From: Leptospira neocaledonica
Lineage (GTDB): Bacteria > Spirochaetota > Leptospiria > Leptospirales > Leptospiraceae
DNA length: 64,000 nucleotides
Assembly (NCBI RefSeq): GCF_002812205.1
Contig: NZ_NPEA01000007.1
Location: forward strand, 62,001 to 126,000
Direction of reading: 5' to 3'
Made by a program: the position numbers and the translations under genes. Positions 28,560 through 37,359 of the stretch are shown in pieces; positions within the stretch are counted from its first letter, which is position 1; every line of letters starts with the position of its first letter. The notes below the pieces were generated by a model. It ran no database searches. It was not told where the DNA came from and was given only the letters and a program-made list of their open reading frames with translations.

Positions 28560-28888
28560 ACTTCGACGAAGCCCAAAAGACGGTAGATGATTGGATCAAC
28601 ACCATCGGGGTTAAATATTTCTCGGAACTTACAAACCTTGCCATCTTAATGGAAGAAGTGGGAGAATTCTCCCGACTTGTAGCCAGAAAATACGGGGACC
28701 AATCTTTCAAAAAGGGAGAAGATCCTGAAGGTTTATCCAAAGAATTGGGAGATATACTTTTTGTCCTGACCTGTCTCGCCAACCAAATGGGAATTTCTAT
28801 GGAAGAGGCTTTTAAGGCTACTTTGGAAAAGAACACAACTCGTGACAAGGATCGCCACAAGAATAATCCTAAGTTAAAGGATCTTTAA
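28556..28888 (+). CDS. MazG-like nucleotide pyrophosphohydrolase
   Basis: A protein of 110 residues. LMEEVGEFSRL supplies the E-E-x-x-E metal-binding half and SKELGDILFVLTCLA the E-x-x-D half of the all-alpha MazG/NTP-PPase superfamily. Such enzymes hydrolyse (d)NTPs to monophosphates for pool cleaning. Size and motif spacing resemble single-domain YpjD-type proteins. Its overlap with the SGNH gene suggests cotranscription without an obvious functional link. Its stop is two bases from the convergent ExbD-like gene. Confidence 0.85.
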   Translation: MNFDEAQKTVDDWINTIGVKYFSELTNLAILMEEVGEFSRLVARKYGDQSFKKGEDPEGLSKELGDILFVLTCLANQMGISMEEAFKATLEKNTTRDKDRHKNNPKLKDL

Positions 28889-28890
28889 TA

Positions 28891-29289
28891 TTATTTTTGA
28901 CCTTGCACAGCCAATTCCAGGGAAGAAGCCCCCGACCTACTTAATAAATCCAATAATTTTACAATCTCTTCGTAATTTGTTGTCTTGTCCGCGAAAAATC
29001 TAACTTCTTTTTCTTTGACTATCCCTTGTCTTAATTTCTCTTCCAAGCCGGCTTTTTGCACTTTTTCTTCTCCGATTCTGTAGGTCCCATCAGGTAAAAG
29101 TGCAAATTCCACTCTTTCTCCTTTAGGATCTTCTCCCTGTCCTACTTTAGGAAGTTCTAATGGAATAGATCGGATTTCCTTTCGAAAACTCACTGCCAAC
29201 ATTACGAAAACTAAAAGTATAAATACTACATCTATAAAACTGGTTAAGTCTATTCCCGGATCTTCTTCTTTTAGGATCGACTTTCTCAT
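28891..29289 (-). CDS. ExbD/TolR-family biopolymer transport protein
   Basis: A protein of 132 residues with a single membrane helix near the N-terminus (TSFIDVVFILLVFVMLAVSF) that holds the conserved aspartate, D20, which carries protons in ExbD/TolR. The periplasmic part has the expected beta-alpha pattern (EVRFFADKTTNYEEIVKLLD). It follows the ExbB-like gene by six bases. No TonB or TolA is adjacent, so whether the pair serves TonB, Tol or another system cannot be decided. Confidence 0.82.
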   Translation of the reverse strand: MRKSILKEEDPGIDLTSFIDVVFILLVFVMLAVSFRKEIRSIPLELPKVGQGEDPKGERVEFALLPDGTYRIGEEKVQKAGLEEKLRQGIVKEKEVRFFADKTTNYEEIVKLLDLLSRSGASSLELAVQGQK

Positions 29290-29295
29290 ACGATT

Positions 29296-29772
29296 TTACC
29301 TAGGTGGGATCTTTAGCCAAGATAAGGCTTCTCTTTCTAAATCTAATAATCTATGTTTTAAAAATTGGAATCCGAATAAGGAAGGGATTGCGACGAACAA
29401 ACCAAGGATCGTGGTTACCAGTGCGAGTTTAATCCCGCCTGCAAATGCATCCAGACTAACAGTCCCTGCCGCTTGCAAAGAAGAGAACGCCTCTGAAATT
29501 CCGAGTACAGTCCCTAAAAGTCCGAGCATCGTCGAGATCCCTGCCAGATGTTTCATCCAGGAAAGTTTAGTTTCTATGGGAAATAATACTTCTGATAGTT
29601 TTTCTTCCCAGATGGATGGATTGTTTTCGGATAAGAAGTTTTGTTTTAAGGATTCTTTTCTTTTGGGAAGAATGCTCCATACATGGATAAATGTTCCAAG
29701 ATTCCAAACGGAAAGAAAAATGATTAGGCTTGAAACCCAATCCAATCCTTGCAGAAAGCCTAGGTCTTTCAT
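29296..29772 (-). CDS. ExbB/TolQ/MotA-family proton channel protein (short)
   Basis: A protein of 158 residues, shorter than usual for ExbB. Three helices are still present (about 13-32, 76-98 and 113-135) with the conserved stretch ISTMLGLLGTVLGISEAF and the alanine/glycine/threonine-rich third helix (LALVTTILGLFVAIP). It should form the pentameric channel that, with its ExbD partner, turns proton flow into work on a periplasmic partner. A second, fuller ExbB-ExbD pair lies at 52.0-53.1 kb next to a TonB gene. Confidence 0.82.
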   Translation of the reverse strand: MKDLGFLQGLDWVSSLIIFLSVWNLGTFIHVWSILPKRKESLKQNFLSENNPSIWEEKLSEVLFPIETKLSWMKHLAGISTMLGLLGTVLGISEAFSSLQAAGTVSLDAFAGGIKLALVTTILGLFVAIPSLFGFQFLKHRLLDLEREALSWLKIPPR

Positions 29773-29868
29773 CGTTTTTCCAAAATACGGGGACTTCTAC
29801 TTTCTGTCATCCGAACAAAAATCCAAATCCCTCTTGCGCCTTAGGGATTCGTCAAAATCCTGAGGGAA

Positions 29869-30615
29869 ATGGCCTCTTTTCAAATGCCTTCCTCAGATAC
29901 GAAGGCCGATTTCGTTCGAGTAAATTTCAACCGGATCGCTTCCAAGTACGATCGTTTCAACGATTGTAGTAGCTTCTTCCTACATAGATCTTGGAAGAAT
30001 AGACTGGTACAAGAGATCGAAACTGAAACCAAGGGGCCCATCCGAGTTTTAGATCTTTGCTGCGGAACGGGAGATATTTCCATCCGTCTGGAAAGATCCC
30101 AAAGAGTGGAATCTTTACTAAGCCTGGACTTCTCCGAAAGTATGTTAGAAGTCGCAAAAACAAGACTCGAAAAACCGATCAACCAAGGTAAAGTCAAGAT
30201 AGAATGGGGAGATGCCACCAATCTCTCCCATATCAAAAGTGAAAGCCTGGACGCAGTCAGTATTGGTTTCGGTTTAAGGAATGTGAACAATATAGATAAG
30301 GCATTATCAGAAATTTATAGAGTTCTGAAACCCGGTGGAGTATTCGCCAACCTGGACGTGGGAAAAGTTAAAAATCCTTTTATAAAAGCATTCGCAGATT
30401 TTTATTTTTTCAAGATCGTTCCCCTTTTCGGTTATGTACTCTGGGGAGGCAAAAATGAGATGTTCGATTATTTGCCGGTCTCCTCTCTCTATTATCCGGA
30501 CCAAGAAGGTTTAAAATCCAAATTGGAACAAACAGGTTTCGAAAAGGTAAGATATACCAATTTTGTATTCGGGAATAGTGTGCTTCATATAGGAAAAAAG
30601 CAGAGTAGACCGTAG
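29869..30615 (+). CDS. ubiE: UbiE/MenG C-methyltransferase
   Basis: It methylates demethylmenaquinone (or the ubiquinone precursor) using SAM. A protein of 248 residues. Class I methyltransferase motif I is VLDLCCGTGDIS, motif II is WGDATNLSHIKSESLDAVSI, and the UbiE signature GFGLRNVNNIDKALSEIYRV followed by LKPGG is complete. FNRIASKYDRFND at the N-terminus is also diagnostic. ATG 29869 follows GAGGGAA closely; ATG 29884 is an alternative. As Leptospira is known to use menaquinone, MenG is the likely role. It is divergent from the ExbB-like gene. Confidence 0.9.
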   Translation: MASFQMPSSDTKADFVRVNFNRIASKYDRFNDCSSFFLHRSWKNRLVQEIETETKGPIRVLDLCCGTGDISIRLERSQRVESLLSLDFSESMLEVAKTRLEKPINQGKVKIEWGDATNLSHIKSESLDAVSIGFGLRNVNNIDKALSEIYRVLKPGGVFANLDVGKVKNPFIKAFADFYFFKIVPLFGYVLWGGKNEMFDYLPVSSLYYPDQEGLKSKLEQTGFEKVRYTNFVFGNSVLHIGKKQSRP

Positions 30616-30674
30616 TACCAACCCTTTTCACCCCGTCTCCTTAAGGTAAAGAGATTAGAGTGGGGTTACCCTTC

Positions 30675-32669
30675 ATGAAAAAGTTCCTAGCCCTGGCAAT
30701 GATTGCCGGGTTCGTTTATAACTGCGGCCATAAAAAGAACGGCCTTCTATTACCGTTTTTTTTCTTAGGAAGCCAACACACCGCAACCGGAGGAGTTCCG
30801 GGAAATAGTGGTAGCCCTGGAGTGATATTTGTTCCAGGAGATGGCTCCGGAAATCCTGTTACCCCACCTGCAGACAATACGGATAATAGTGGAGGTTCAA
30901 CCACTACCCCATCCGATTCCAATTCTAATTCGGGAAGTGGTAGTTCGAACAGTGGATCCTCCGGTTCTAGCGGATCTTCTGACCAAACTTCTTCCAATTC
31001 AAATACTTCAGATTCTTCTAATACATCCGGATCTTCTTCCGGAAATTCAGGAAGTTCTAATGATTCCAACTCAGGATCTAGTTCTTCCGATACTGCAAGT
31101 AATAGCGGTTCTTCCAGTGGAAGTAGCGGCTCTGGATCTTCCGATTCAAACTCTAACTCGGGGTCTTCTTCCGATTCTGGAAATAATACTGCATCCAATG
31201 GAAATTCCAGCTCTAACGATTCTTCTAGTGGTTCTTCGAATTCTTCCTCATCTTCCGGAGACTCCGCTGCTTCAAACGGGTCCTCTAATGGCGGAAACTC
31301 AGGATCTTCTGAAAGCTCAAACACAGGTTCAAATTCAGGAAGCGACTCCAATACAGGATCAGGATCCGGCGATTCTTCCGGAACTCCTACAGTGGCTGTA
31401 GTAGTGGTAGAAGATCCAAAAGGAGAACCTACTTTTAACTATAATACTACGATCAATATTCCGTTAAATCTTACCGTATTGGATAAAAAGTCCAATGTGG
31501 TTTCCGGAGCTACGGTTCTAGTGTATGATGAGAATAATAATATACTATTCCAAGGTGTTTCCGATTCTTCCGGAAAAGTAACTGGAACCTTAACCGTTCC
31601 GACCTCCGTTGGAAATATCACAATAGATATTTCAATCGGTGGAGAATCTATCTCCCAATACATCAGTTTGGAATCAGTTCTGGGTATCAACAGAACGATC
31701 AGATATGAAGTCAATCTTCCAAGTACTCAAATTGTAGATACGGACGGAGACGGAGTTCCTGACGATACTGATATTTATCCGAACGATGCAACTCGTTCCA
31801 CAGAAGTTTCTTATCCTGCCGAGGGAGTATTCACTGTTGCTTATGAGGATCTTTATCCTTCTGCAGGCGATGCAGACTTAAACGATTATGTGATCCAGTT
31901 TAAGAATAAAGAAGATCTAAATTCTTCCGGAAAGATCGTAAGACTGAAAGGAACTTACCAACACGTTGCAAAAGGTGCTGGTTACAGACACCAATTGTAT
32001 ATCAAATTGCCTGTGGATGTAGGTGCTTCTATCACTTATAAACTGACCCAAGCGGACGGAAAGGTAGAAGTTGCAACGAACACAGTAAGTGTAACCGCTG
32101 CAAACCTGAAATCGGGCTATCAGATATTCGATGATTCCAATAAGACCATCCGAGGGCAGAACGCTCACCCTGGAGATGTGTTTAAGCCTGGATTTATCGC
32201 AACTGTGGAGATCGTATTCAATGCTCCTGTAGAAAGAGCGAAGCTCGGATCCTTCCCTTACGATCTGTATGCGTATGTGATCAATACCAAACAAGAAATC
32301 CATTTCCCTGGATTGTATAAGAACAATAATGGAACGGATAAGTATCTGGATAGCACAGGATTCCCTTGGGCGATCTTGGTTCCAGGAGCTTGGAAATATC
32401 CTTACGAAAAATACGATATTAGAAAAGATTCTGAAACAGGATACTCGGAGTTCAATCTATGGGTAGCTTCCGGTGGAAAAGAATACAAAACTTGGTACTA
32501 TGATGTGACCAACGAGTCCAAAGTATTCCCTGTTCCAAGTGACAGTAGCCTACTCGGTTATCTGTTTCTTTCTGTGAAAAAATTTGCGATCTTCTATGCG
32601 ATGGGATTAGTCATCGCAGGTGGAATTGCGGTTTATTTCCTGAGAAAAAAACAAGGTTTAGCCGCTTAG
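30675..32669 (+). CDS. LruC-domain lipoprotein with Ser/Asn-rich linker and C-terminal membrane helix
   Basis: A protein of 664 residues. ATG 30675 gives a lipoprotein signal ending AGFVYNC (cysteine about position 17); GTG 30660 is less likely. Residues 55-245 are a very low-complexity Ser/Asn/Gly/Asp linker, then a beta-rich domain (carboxypeptidase-regulatory-like), then DTDGDGVPDDTDIYPND, a calcium-binding thrombospondin-3-type motif, and the LruC domain (FTVAYEDLYPSAGDADLNDY to about residue 620). LruC was described as a Leptospira lipoprotein recognised by uveitis sera. Unusually, a hydrophobic segment and basic tail (FYAMGLVIAGGIAVYFLRKK) close the protein, which would give two membrane attachments. 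A strong terminator follows. Confidence 0.8.
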   Translation: MKKFLALAMIAGFVYNCGHKKNGLLLPFFFLGSQHTATGGVPGNSGSPGVIFVPGDGSGNPVTPPADNTDNSGGSTTTPSDSNSNSGSGSSNSGSSGSSGSSDQTSSNSNTSDSSNTSGSSSGNSGSSNDSNSGSSSSDTASNSGSSSGSSGSGSSDSNSNSGSSSDSGNNTASNGNSSSNDSSSGSSNSSSSSGDSAASNGSSNGGNSGSSESSNTGSNSGSDSNTGSGSGDSSGTPTVAVVVVEDPKGEPTFNYNTTINIPLNLTVLDKKSNVVSGATVLVYDENNNILFQGVSDSSGKVTGTLTVPTSVGNITIDISIGGESISQYISLESVLGINRTIRYEVNLPSTQIVDTDGDGVPDDTDIYPNDATRSTEVSYPAEGVFTVAYEDLYPSAGDADLNDYVIQFKNKEDLNSSGKIVRLKGTYQHVAKGAGYRHQLYIKLPVDVGASITYKLTQADGKVEVATNTVSVTAANLKSGYQIFDDSNKTIRGQNAHPGDVFKPGFIATVEIVFNAPVERAKLGSFPYDLYAYVINTKQEIHFPGLYKNNNGTDKYLDSTGFPWAILVPGAWKYPYEKYDIRKDSETGYSEFNLWVASGGKEYKTWYYDVTNESKVFPVPSDSSLLGYLFLSVKKFAIFYAMGLVIAGGIAVYFLRKKQGLAA

Positions 32670-32705
32670 AACGCACAAACCCCGCTTAACAAATATTGCG
32701 GATTG

Positions 32706-32743
32706 AAAGGCGTCGCTTAAAATTGTCGGGCGACGCCTTTTTT
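32706..32743 (+). terminator. Intrinsic terminator after the LruC-family gene
   Basis: AAAGGCGTCGC (32706-32716) pairs perfectly with GCGACGCCTTT (32730-32740), followed by a T run to 32743. It separates the LruC-family gene from the PrsW-like gene whose ATG starts 11 bases later. Confidence 0.92.
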
Positions 32744-32753
32744 ATATAAGCGA

Positions 32754-34106
32754 ATGGAAAACTGGATCTTATTAGGCAAACCGATCTCTGCAATTCTCGC
32801 CGCATGGTTTTATTGGGACTTTTACCGTAAGACCTATTACTCCGGACAAGGAAGCACGTTCACAACACTTGCATTTTTTTATGGAATGATCGCAACCGGG
32901 ATCGCTCTCGCATGGGAAGTAGGAGTATTCGATTTATTCCAAAATTACCCGATATTCTCCAAGGCAATGCTTGTAGGAGCAATTCCGGAAGAAACTTCCA
33001 AAGCAATTCTTATCTTTCTATTCTTAAAACAGTTAAAAAATTCTACGAACCTTGCGGATGGATTGTATTTCGGTCTGACATTAGGAGCCTCTTTCGGCTG
33101 TATAGAGAATGTATTCTATTCTTTTAAACTGGATTTCTGGCAGGGACTACTCAGAGCCGGAACCTCCTTACCATTACATACATTTTCCGGAGGTATATTA
33201 GGATTTTTTATTTTAAAATTCCTGCAATCTAGGAGAGGGAATTTTTCCGGACTAGACCTCATCTTTACATTTTCTTTTTTAGTAATCCTTCACGGATTTT
33301 ATAATTTTCTACTCATACAAGGAGGACTAGGCACAGTATACATCCCATTAATCCTGGGACTTTCTTTTTTAACCTTAGAATTATTGGTCGTCCAGGCAGA
33401 AGTTACACTCCCCTTCGAGTTATTACAGGCAGAAGATCTGTACGTGGATGATTATTCTATGATCCGCAAATTTTCCAGATACGATTCTTGGTTGAGAGCT
33501 GCCCAATCCAGGGAGAATATAAAAGAAATCCCTTTATTAAGAGATCTTTCTACAATCAGATCGTTTATCTCCGTACTTCTTTTCGGAGTTCCAATCTTCT
33601 GTTTGAACTTCTATTTATTCGTTCCGGAATGGATCCCTTATTATCTAGCAAATATCACTTCTTTAGAATTTATCACATTATTTATGGAATATCCCGCCTG
33701 GTTAGGATTTTTGTTCCTACTCAGAGGTATGATCAATCCTTCCTTCTTCCGAGAAAGGATTTTGAAAATCCCATTATTTCTTTCCGTGAATTTGGGACCA
33801 CAAGGAGACGAGGAACCTAGTCTTGCCTATTCACTTTCTAGAAAAGGTTTTTATTCTCCGGTGATTAGAGAACCGGAACTAAATCTAGAAACCACTGTTT
33901 CCTTCTATATAGCCGGAAGAAATTTCGAAAAGATACCGGTAGTTCCTGTTTGGAAAAATTTCAGACCGGAAGATCCGAATCATGAAAGCGGCGCTCTGTA
34001 TAGATTTCCTAAGATCCCTTGGGGACTTTTAGCTTGGAGATGGTTTATACGAATTAAACAACAGTTGAGAAATACGTTGGATGCGTTTTCAGTAATCAAA
34101 ACTTAG
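32754..34106 (+). CDS. PrsW-like intramembrane metalloprotease
   Basis: A polytopic protein of 450 residues. The glutamate pair E79-E80 with K83 (AIPEETSK), then FGCIENVFY (E118, N119), H142 (PLHTFSGG) and ILHGFYNFLL (H180, N184) match the conserved residues of PrsW/CAAX-protease-superfamily (glutamic) intramembrane proteases. PrsW in Bacillus cleaves an anti-sigma factor; the target here is unknown. The C-terminal 190 residues add two further helices and a soluble tail without recognisable domain. Its start lies directly behind the upstream terminator, so a promoter must overlap or precede it. Its end overlaps the convergent HAD gene by 18 bases. Confidence 0.75.
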   Translation: MENWILLGKPISAILAAWFYWDFYRKTYYSGQGSTFTTLAFFYGMIATGIALAWEVGVFDLFQNYPIFSKAMLVGAIPEETSKAILIFLFLKQLKNSTNLADGLYFGLTLGASFGCIENVFYSFKLDFWQGLLRAGTSLPLHTFSGGILGFFILKFLQSRRGNFSGLDLIFTFSFLVILHGFYNFLLIQGGLGTVYIPLILGLSFLTLELLVVQAEVTLPFELLQAEDLYVDDYSMIRKFSRYDSWLRAAQSRENIKEIPLLRDLSTIRSFISVLLFGVPIFCLNFYLFVPEWIPYYLANITSLEFITLFMEYPAWLGFLFLLRGMINPSFFRERILKIPLFLSVNLGPQGDEEPSLAYSLSRKGFYSPVIREPELNLETTVSFYIAGRNFEKIPVVPVWKNFRPEDPNHESGALYRFPKIPWGLLAWRWFIRIKQQLRNTLDAFSVIKT

Positions 34107-34763
34107 GATAGCCGATAAAACAGAAAGTTCGTCCGAATAATCTCGAAATACATGACGTATTTCCCGGTCCTTCCATTCCGAAAGAAGTGTGGGATCGTCC
34201 GAAATTCCTACAAATCCCAGACCTAAATTTTGAGCGGTTTTAGAATCCCAGATCCCATCGCCAAAACAAATCGTTTTGGAAAACTGTTTAGAATATTTTT
34301 TATGGGATTCTGCCATTGCAAACTGAACGATAGATTCTCTTTCATAAAAAGAAGATGCAGTTGCCAGCGGTGCATCCAAAGGAAGACCACAATATTCTAA
34401 TTTTAAGAATGCAGGTTCATAAAAAGATCCGGTAGCATACGCGAAGGGAATTCCTTCCGATCTTAATTTTTCCAGAAAAATTCTCGCGCCCGAAATTTCT
34501 GAAATTCCATTTTGGAATTTTTCTTTTATGTTTCGGGTTAATTCTTCTTCGAACTTTTTAGAAATTTCTTCCGTCCAGCCATCTTTATAGGAAGTATAAA
34601 TCTCTTTGAATATATGGGAATCTGTATGATGTTTATACTCTTTTACCTCGGAACTTAAACCGGGTAACCCGAAAGAAACAAGAACCTCATGGAAAGCTTT
34701 TCTGTGTAAAGAAACAGTATCCGTTAAGGTCCCGTCTATATCAAATACGACCAGAACTGACAT
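34089..34763 (-). CDS. HAD-superfamily phosphatase
   Basis: A cytoplasmic protein of 224 residues. Motif I is VVFDIDGTLTDT near the N-terminus with both catalytic aspartates, a helical cap follows, motif II lies in FAYATGS, and motif IV is ICFGDGIWDSKTAQNLG. This fits a phosphoglycolate-phosphatase-like (subfamily IA) enzyme acting on a small phosphorylated metabolite; the substrate is not evident. Its 3' end overlaps the 3' end of the convergent PrsW-like gene. It lies nine bases downstream of the O-antigen-polymerase-like gene, so they may be cotranscribed. Confidence 0.82.
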   Translation of the reverse strand: MSVLVVFDIDGTLTDTVSLHRKAFHEVLVSFGLPGLSSEVKEYKHHTDSHIFKEIYTSYKDGWTEEISKKFEEELTRNIKEKFQNGISEISGARIFLEKLRSEGIPFAYATGSFYEPAFLKLEYCGLPLDAPLATASSFYERESIVQFAMAESHKKYSKQFSKTICFGDGIWDSKTAQNLGLGFVGISDDPTLLSEWKDREIRHVFRDYSDELSVLSAILSFDY

Positions 34764-34772
34764 TCAATAATC

Positions 34773-36824
34773 TTAACGGATCCGGTTCAGACCGTCAAAA
34801 TCATCCGTTCCAATATAGAACTCAGAAGGCCCAGCTTGGTACCAAGAGATCCTCATCACTTTAGCAGTTAATGTTTTGGCTCCTGCAGGAACTCCCAAAC
34901 CTACTTGGTTGACCATCGTATTCAAAGGTGTACTTCTGGATTGTAATTCCACACCATTTTGGTCCGAGAAAATCCAACGAATATAAACTGGTTTTCCTGC
35001 TTTAGGCGCTTCTTCCAAAGCGATACGTAAGCTAATATTTCCTTTATCACCCAAAATCCAAGAAGTTCCCGAACGGAAAGAATGATATCTTCCCCCGGCC
35101 TTCTCCTGGAATTTTGCCTTTGCGGAAAGTTGATAGGTCTTTCGTTCTTCGTATCTGAACTCCGGTCCTTGCAATTGAGAAGATTGTCGGATAAACGCTT
35201 TTGCAGTAAGCCCCAAACCGAATAGCAGACAAACAAGATTGAATGCAGGAACCATCCACCATTTAGGCAGAGTCCGGGTAGAAGGTCCGGAGGCACTTAA
35301 AAACCATATTAATAGAAAACCTAATATCCCGGCGCCGCTCGTCCAAGGTTCAAAAAATGTAACAGGAAAGAATAGAAGAGGTAAAAACCAATAAGAAGTT
35401 CTGGTGAATGATTCCAAACCCACCCAAGCAAAGAATAACAAGAAGAATAAGATCCCACCTTCGGAAAGTAAAAACACCCAAGAAGTTAATGCAAAATCTT
35501 GGATTCCGTTGGGAGGATACGCTCCTCTTGGTCCGGACTCGATCCAATGTAAAGCAAATCCACCGAATCCCTGCCCAAACACCGGAGCTTCCTTGAACCA
35601 GTTCCATGCGGATAAAGTTTGCACCCATCCATCTTTCCAGAAAATTTCCAACATTTTGGAAAAGGTTTTCCCCTTAGTCCATGCGTTAGACGAATCTTCT
35701 CGGATCAACTGCCAAGGAGTGAAGGACCAGTCCATTCCACCTATAAAGTAAACCCCGGCCAAAACAGAGAGAGTCCCAAGTACCACGAATGGAATAAAAG
35801 AATATTTCCAGATCGGATTCCTAAATCCTCTTTGGTAAGTAAGCCCTATCACCAAAGCAGTTTGGAAAATAATCAAAAGCCAATAACCGGAACTTTGGTA
35901 TCTTCCCGCAAGCCCGAGCGAAAAAAATACGACAATACTTAATAGAACTCTAGAAGAGATCCTCCAGTTCCTGCTATGGATCTGGTAAAAGAAAAATCCG
36001 AATAAGATTGGCATTCCGATTCCAAAAGAGGCGGCATCCGGAAAGAATGCAGAGACTCCGAATGTTTCCGCATTCCCTGCAGTAAAAGGAAAATCTGTAG
36101 AAGGAGCAACTCCTTGGATAGCTCCTAAAATTAAATTCGCAGTGAAACCTGCAGTGATTCCGGTTCTCCAATGTTTTCCAGGAGGATCCGTATCATGCGA
36201 ACTTGTTTCTTCTGCAAAGAAGTACAGGAATGCAGATAACCAAGAACCTATACTATCTAAGCTCAATGCGAATGCGTATTTAGAAGAAATCCCCGAAGAA
36301 TATTCAGTATCCTGTAAAATCCAAGAAGTCAAAGGATCCGTTCCGAAATAGGCAAGCAGTCTATCTAAGAGCAAAAAGAAAGCTAAGATCAAAAATGCAG
36401 TTCTAGGATTTTTAGTGAACTCCAAAGAATTCTTATAAGGACGATTTATGTAAAAATATCTTAATACAGGGTCGTCATCATTTGCAGGATGTCCGTAAAA
36501 AGTGGAGATATATTGCCTTAGGAAAATCCCGAAAATCGCGCCGGCAAATAAAGCAGATAAGTATAAATATCCACCTTCTCCATAAAGTAATAATCCGGGA
36601 GAAAGTAACGCGAATGCTGCAGTGAACATTCTGCCGGACTTTCTATGATGAAGATTGGGAAGTAAACCGGCCAGGAATTGGATCCATACAATTCCCAGGT
36701 TCCCATCTGGATCTCTTACTATGAGTGTCCAACGAAGCAATAGGTAGGACAGGATCACTGTTAAAATCAGTGTAAGAAAGGTAGGAGTTTTAAGAGGCCT
36801 CAATCGGGCGAAAAGATTTGGCAC
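34773..36824 (-). CDS. O-antigen ligase/polymerase-like membrane protein
   Basis: A protein of 683 residues with roughly twelve helices and a large periplasmic loop in which FKEAPVFGQGFGGFALHWIE matches the P-x-x-G-x-G pattern of Wzy_C/WaaL-type O-antigen polymerases and ligases. The last 170 residues form an exported beta-rich domain (ISLRIALEEAPKAGKPVYIRW) that is not part of standard WaaL proteins. It is thus likely to assemble or attach surface glycans, but sequence similarity in this class is weak and the function is inferred from architecture. Confidence 0.55.
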   Translation of the reverse strand: MPNLFARLRPLKTPTFLTLILTVILSYLLLRWTLIVRDPDGNLGIVWIQFLAGLLPNLHHRKSGRMFTAAFALLSPGLLLYGEGGYLYLSALFAGAIFGIFLRQYISTFYGHPANDDDPVLRYFYINRPYKNSLEFTKNPRTAFLILAFFLLLDRLLAYFGTDPLTSWILQDTEYSSGISSKYAFALSLDSIGSWLSAFLYFFAEETSSHDTDPPGKHWRTGITAGFTANLILGAIQGVAPSTDFPFTAGNAETFGVSAFFPDAASFGIGMPILFGFFFYQIHSRNWRISSRVLLSIVVFFSLGLAGRYQSSGYWLLIIFQTALVIGLTYQRGFRNPIWKYSFIPFVVLGTLSVLAGVYFIGGMDWSFTPWQLIREDSSNAWTKGKTFSKMLEIFWKDGWVQTLSAWNWFKEAPVFGQGFGGFALHWIESGPRGAYPPNGIQDFALTSWVFLLSEGGILFFLLFFAWVGLESFTRTSYWFLPLLFFPVTFFEPWTSGAGILGFLLIWFLSASGPSTRTLPKWWMVPAFNLVCLLFGLGLTAKAFIRQSSQLQGPEFRYEERKTYQLSAKAKFQEKAGGRYHSFRSGTSWILGDKGNISLRIALEEAPKAGKPVYIRWIFSDQNGVELQSRSTPLNTMVNQVGLGVPAGAKTLTAKVMRISWYQAGPSEFYIGTDDFDGLNRIR

Positions 36825-36894
36825 GAATTGGAAATGCTCGCCGAAAACGAGTAGATTTCAATCTAAAAAAATAGGCTGGATGGAGCGCGGAGAA

Positions 36895-37347
36895 TTAATC
36901 GTCCAGAGAATCTGGATCGGACGGAATTTTATAGGTCCCGGTCAAGGTAGCGGAAAGCGGACCTTTTTTGCCGGAAGCCTTATGTTTGGAAACAGCCTCG
37001 GCGTATTCTACAGTATAACGAGTCCAAGGAATCGCCTTCAGTCTGGCTAAAGGAATTTTTTTGCCGGTCCCCTCGCAAATGCCATAGGAACCGTCCTCAA
37101 TTTTCTCGAGAGCCACGTCGATTTCTCGGATGGTCTCGATCTCTGACTCGGTTAAAACGGAACTCAACATCTCTTCGTTGATTTCCGACGCGATATCTGC
37201 GATATCACCCATTTCTTTCAGGCCGGAAGGTTTGCTATTATCTTCCCACTTCGCATACTTCTCCAATAGAGAGTTTTTTCTCTCCAAAAGAAGGTCCGAT
37301 ATTTCACTCAGGACCTTTTTATCGTATGCAGCTTTTTTAGTTACCAT
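36895..37347 (-). CDS. DksA/TraR-family protein lacking the zinc-finger cysteines
   Basis: A protein of 150 residues. It shows the DksA pattern of a long coiled-coil (about 8-85, with SEIETIREIDVALEKIEDG) followed by YGICEGTGKKIPLARLKAIPWTRYTVEYAE, which corresponds to the zinc-finger segment. Of the four expected cysteines only C91 remains; the others are Thr or other residues. DksA proteins enter the RNA polymerase secondary channel and modulate rRNA and stress promoters. The coiled-coil tip sequence is DIADIASEINEE, with acidic residues as in DksA. The loss of zinc ligands occurs in some natural DksA paralogs. Confidence 0.8.
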   Translation of the reverse strand: MVTKKAAYDKKVLSEISDLLLERKNSLLEKYAKWEDNSKPSGLKEMGDIADIASEINEEMLSSVLTESEIETIREIDVALEKIEDGSYGICEGTGKKIPLARLKAIPWTRYTVEYAEAVSKHKASGKKGPLSATLTGTYKIPSDPDSLDD

Positions 37348-37359
37348 CTGGATTCGGAA

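Noticed and set aside
30900..31380. CRISPR-like or tandem-repeat array
   Set aside because: The periodic look is due to Ser/Asn/Gly codons of the lipoprotein linker; there are no fixed repeats or spacers.
30716..31401. Long open frames antisense to, and in another frame of, the Ser-rich linker
   Set aside because: They arise from the low-complexity composition of the linker; the acidic/Leu/Pro strings have no start context or family features.
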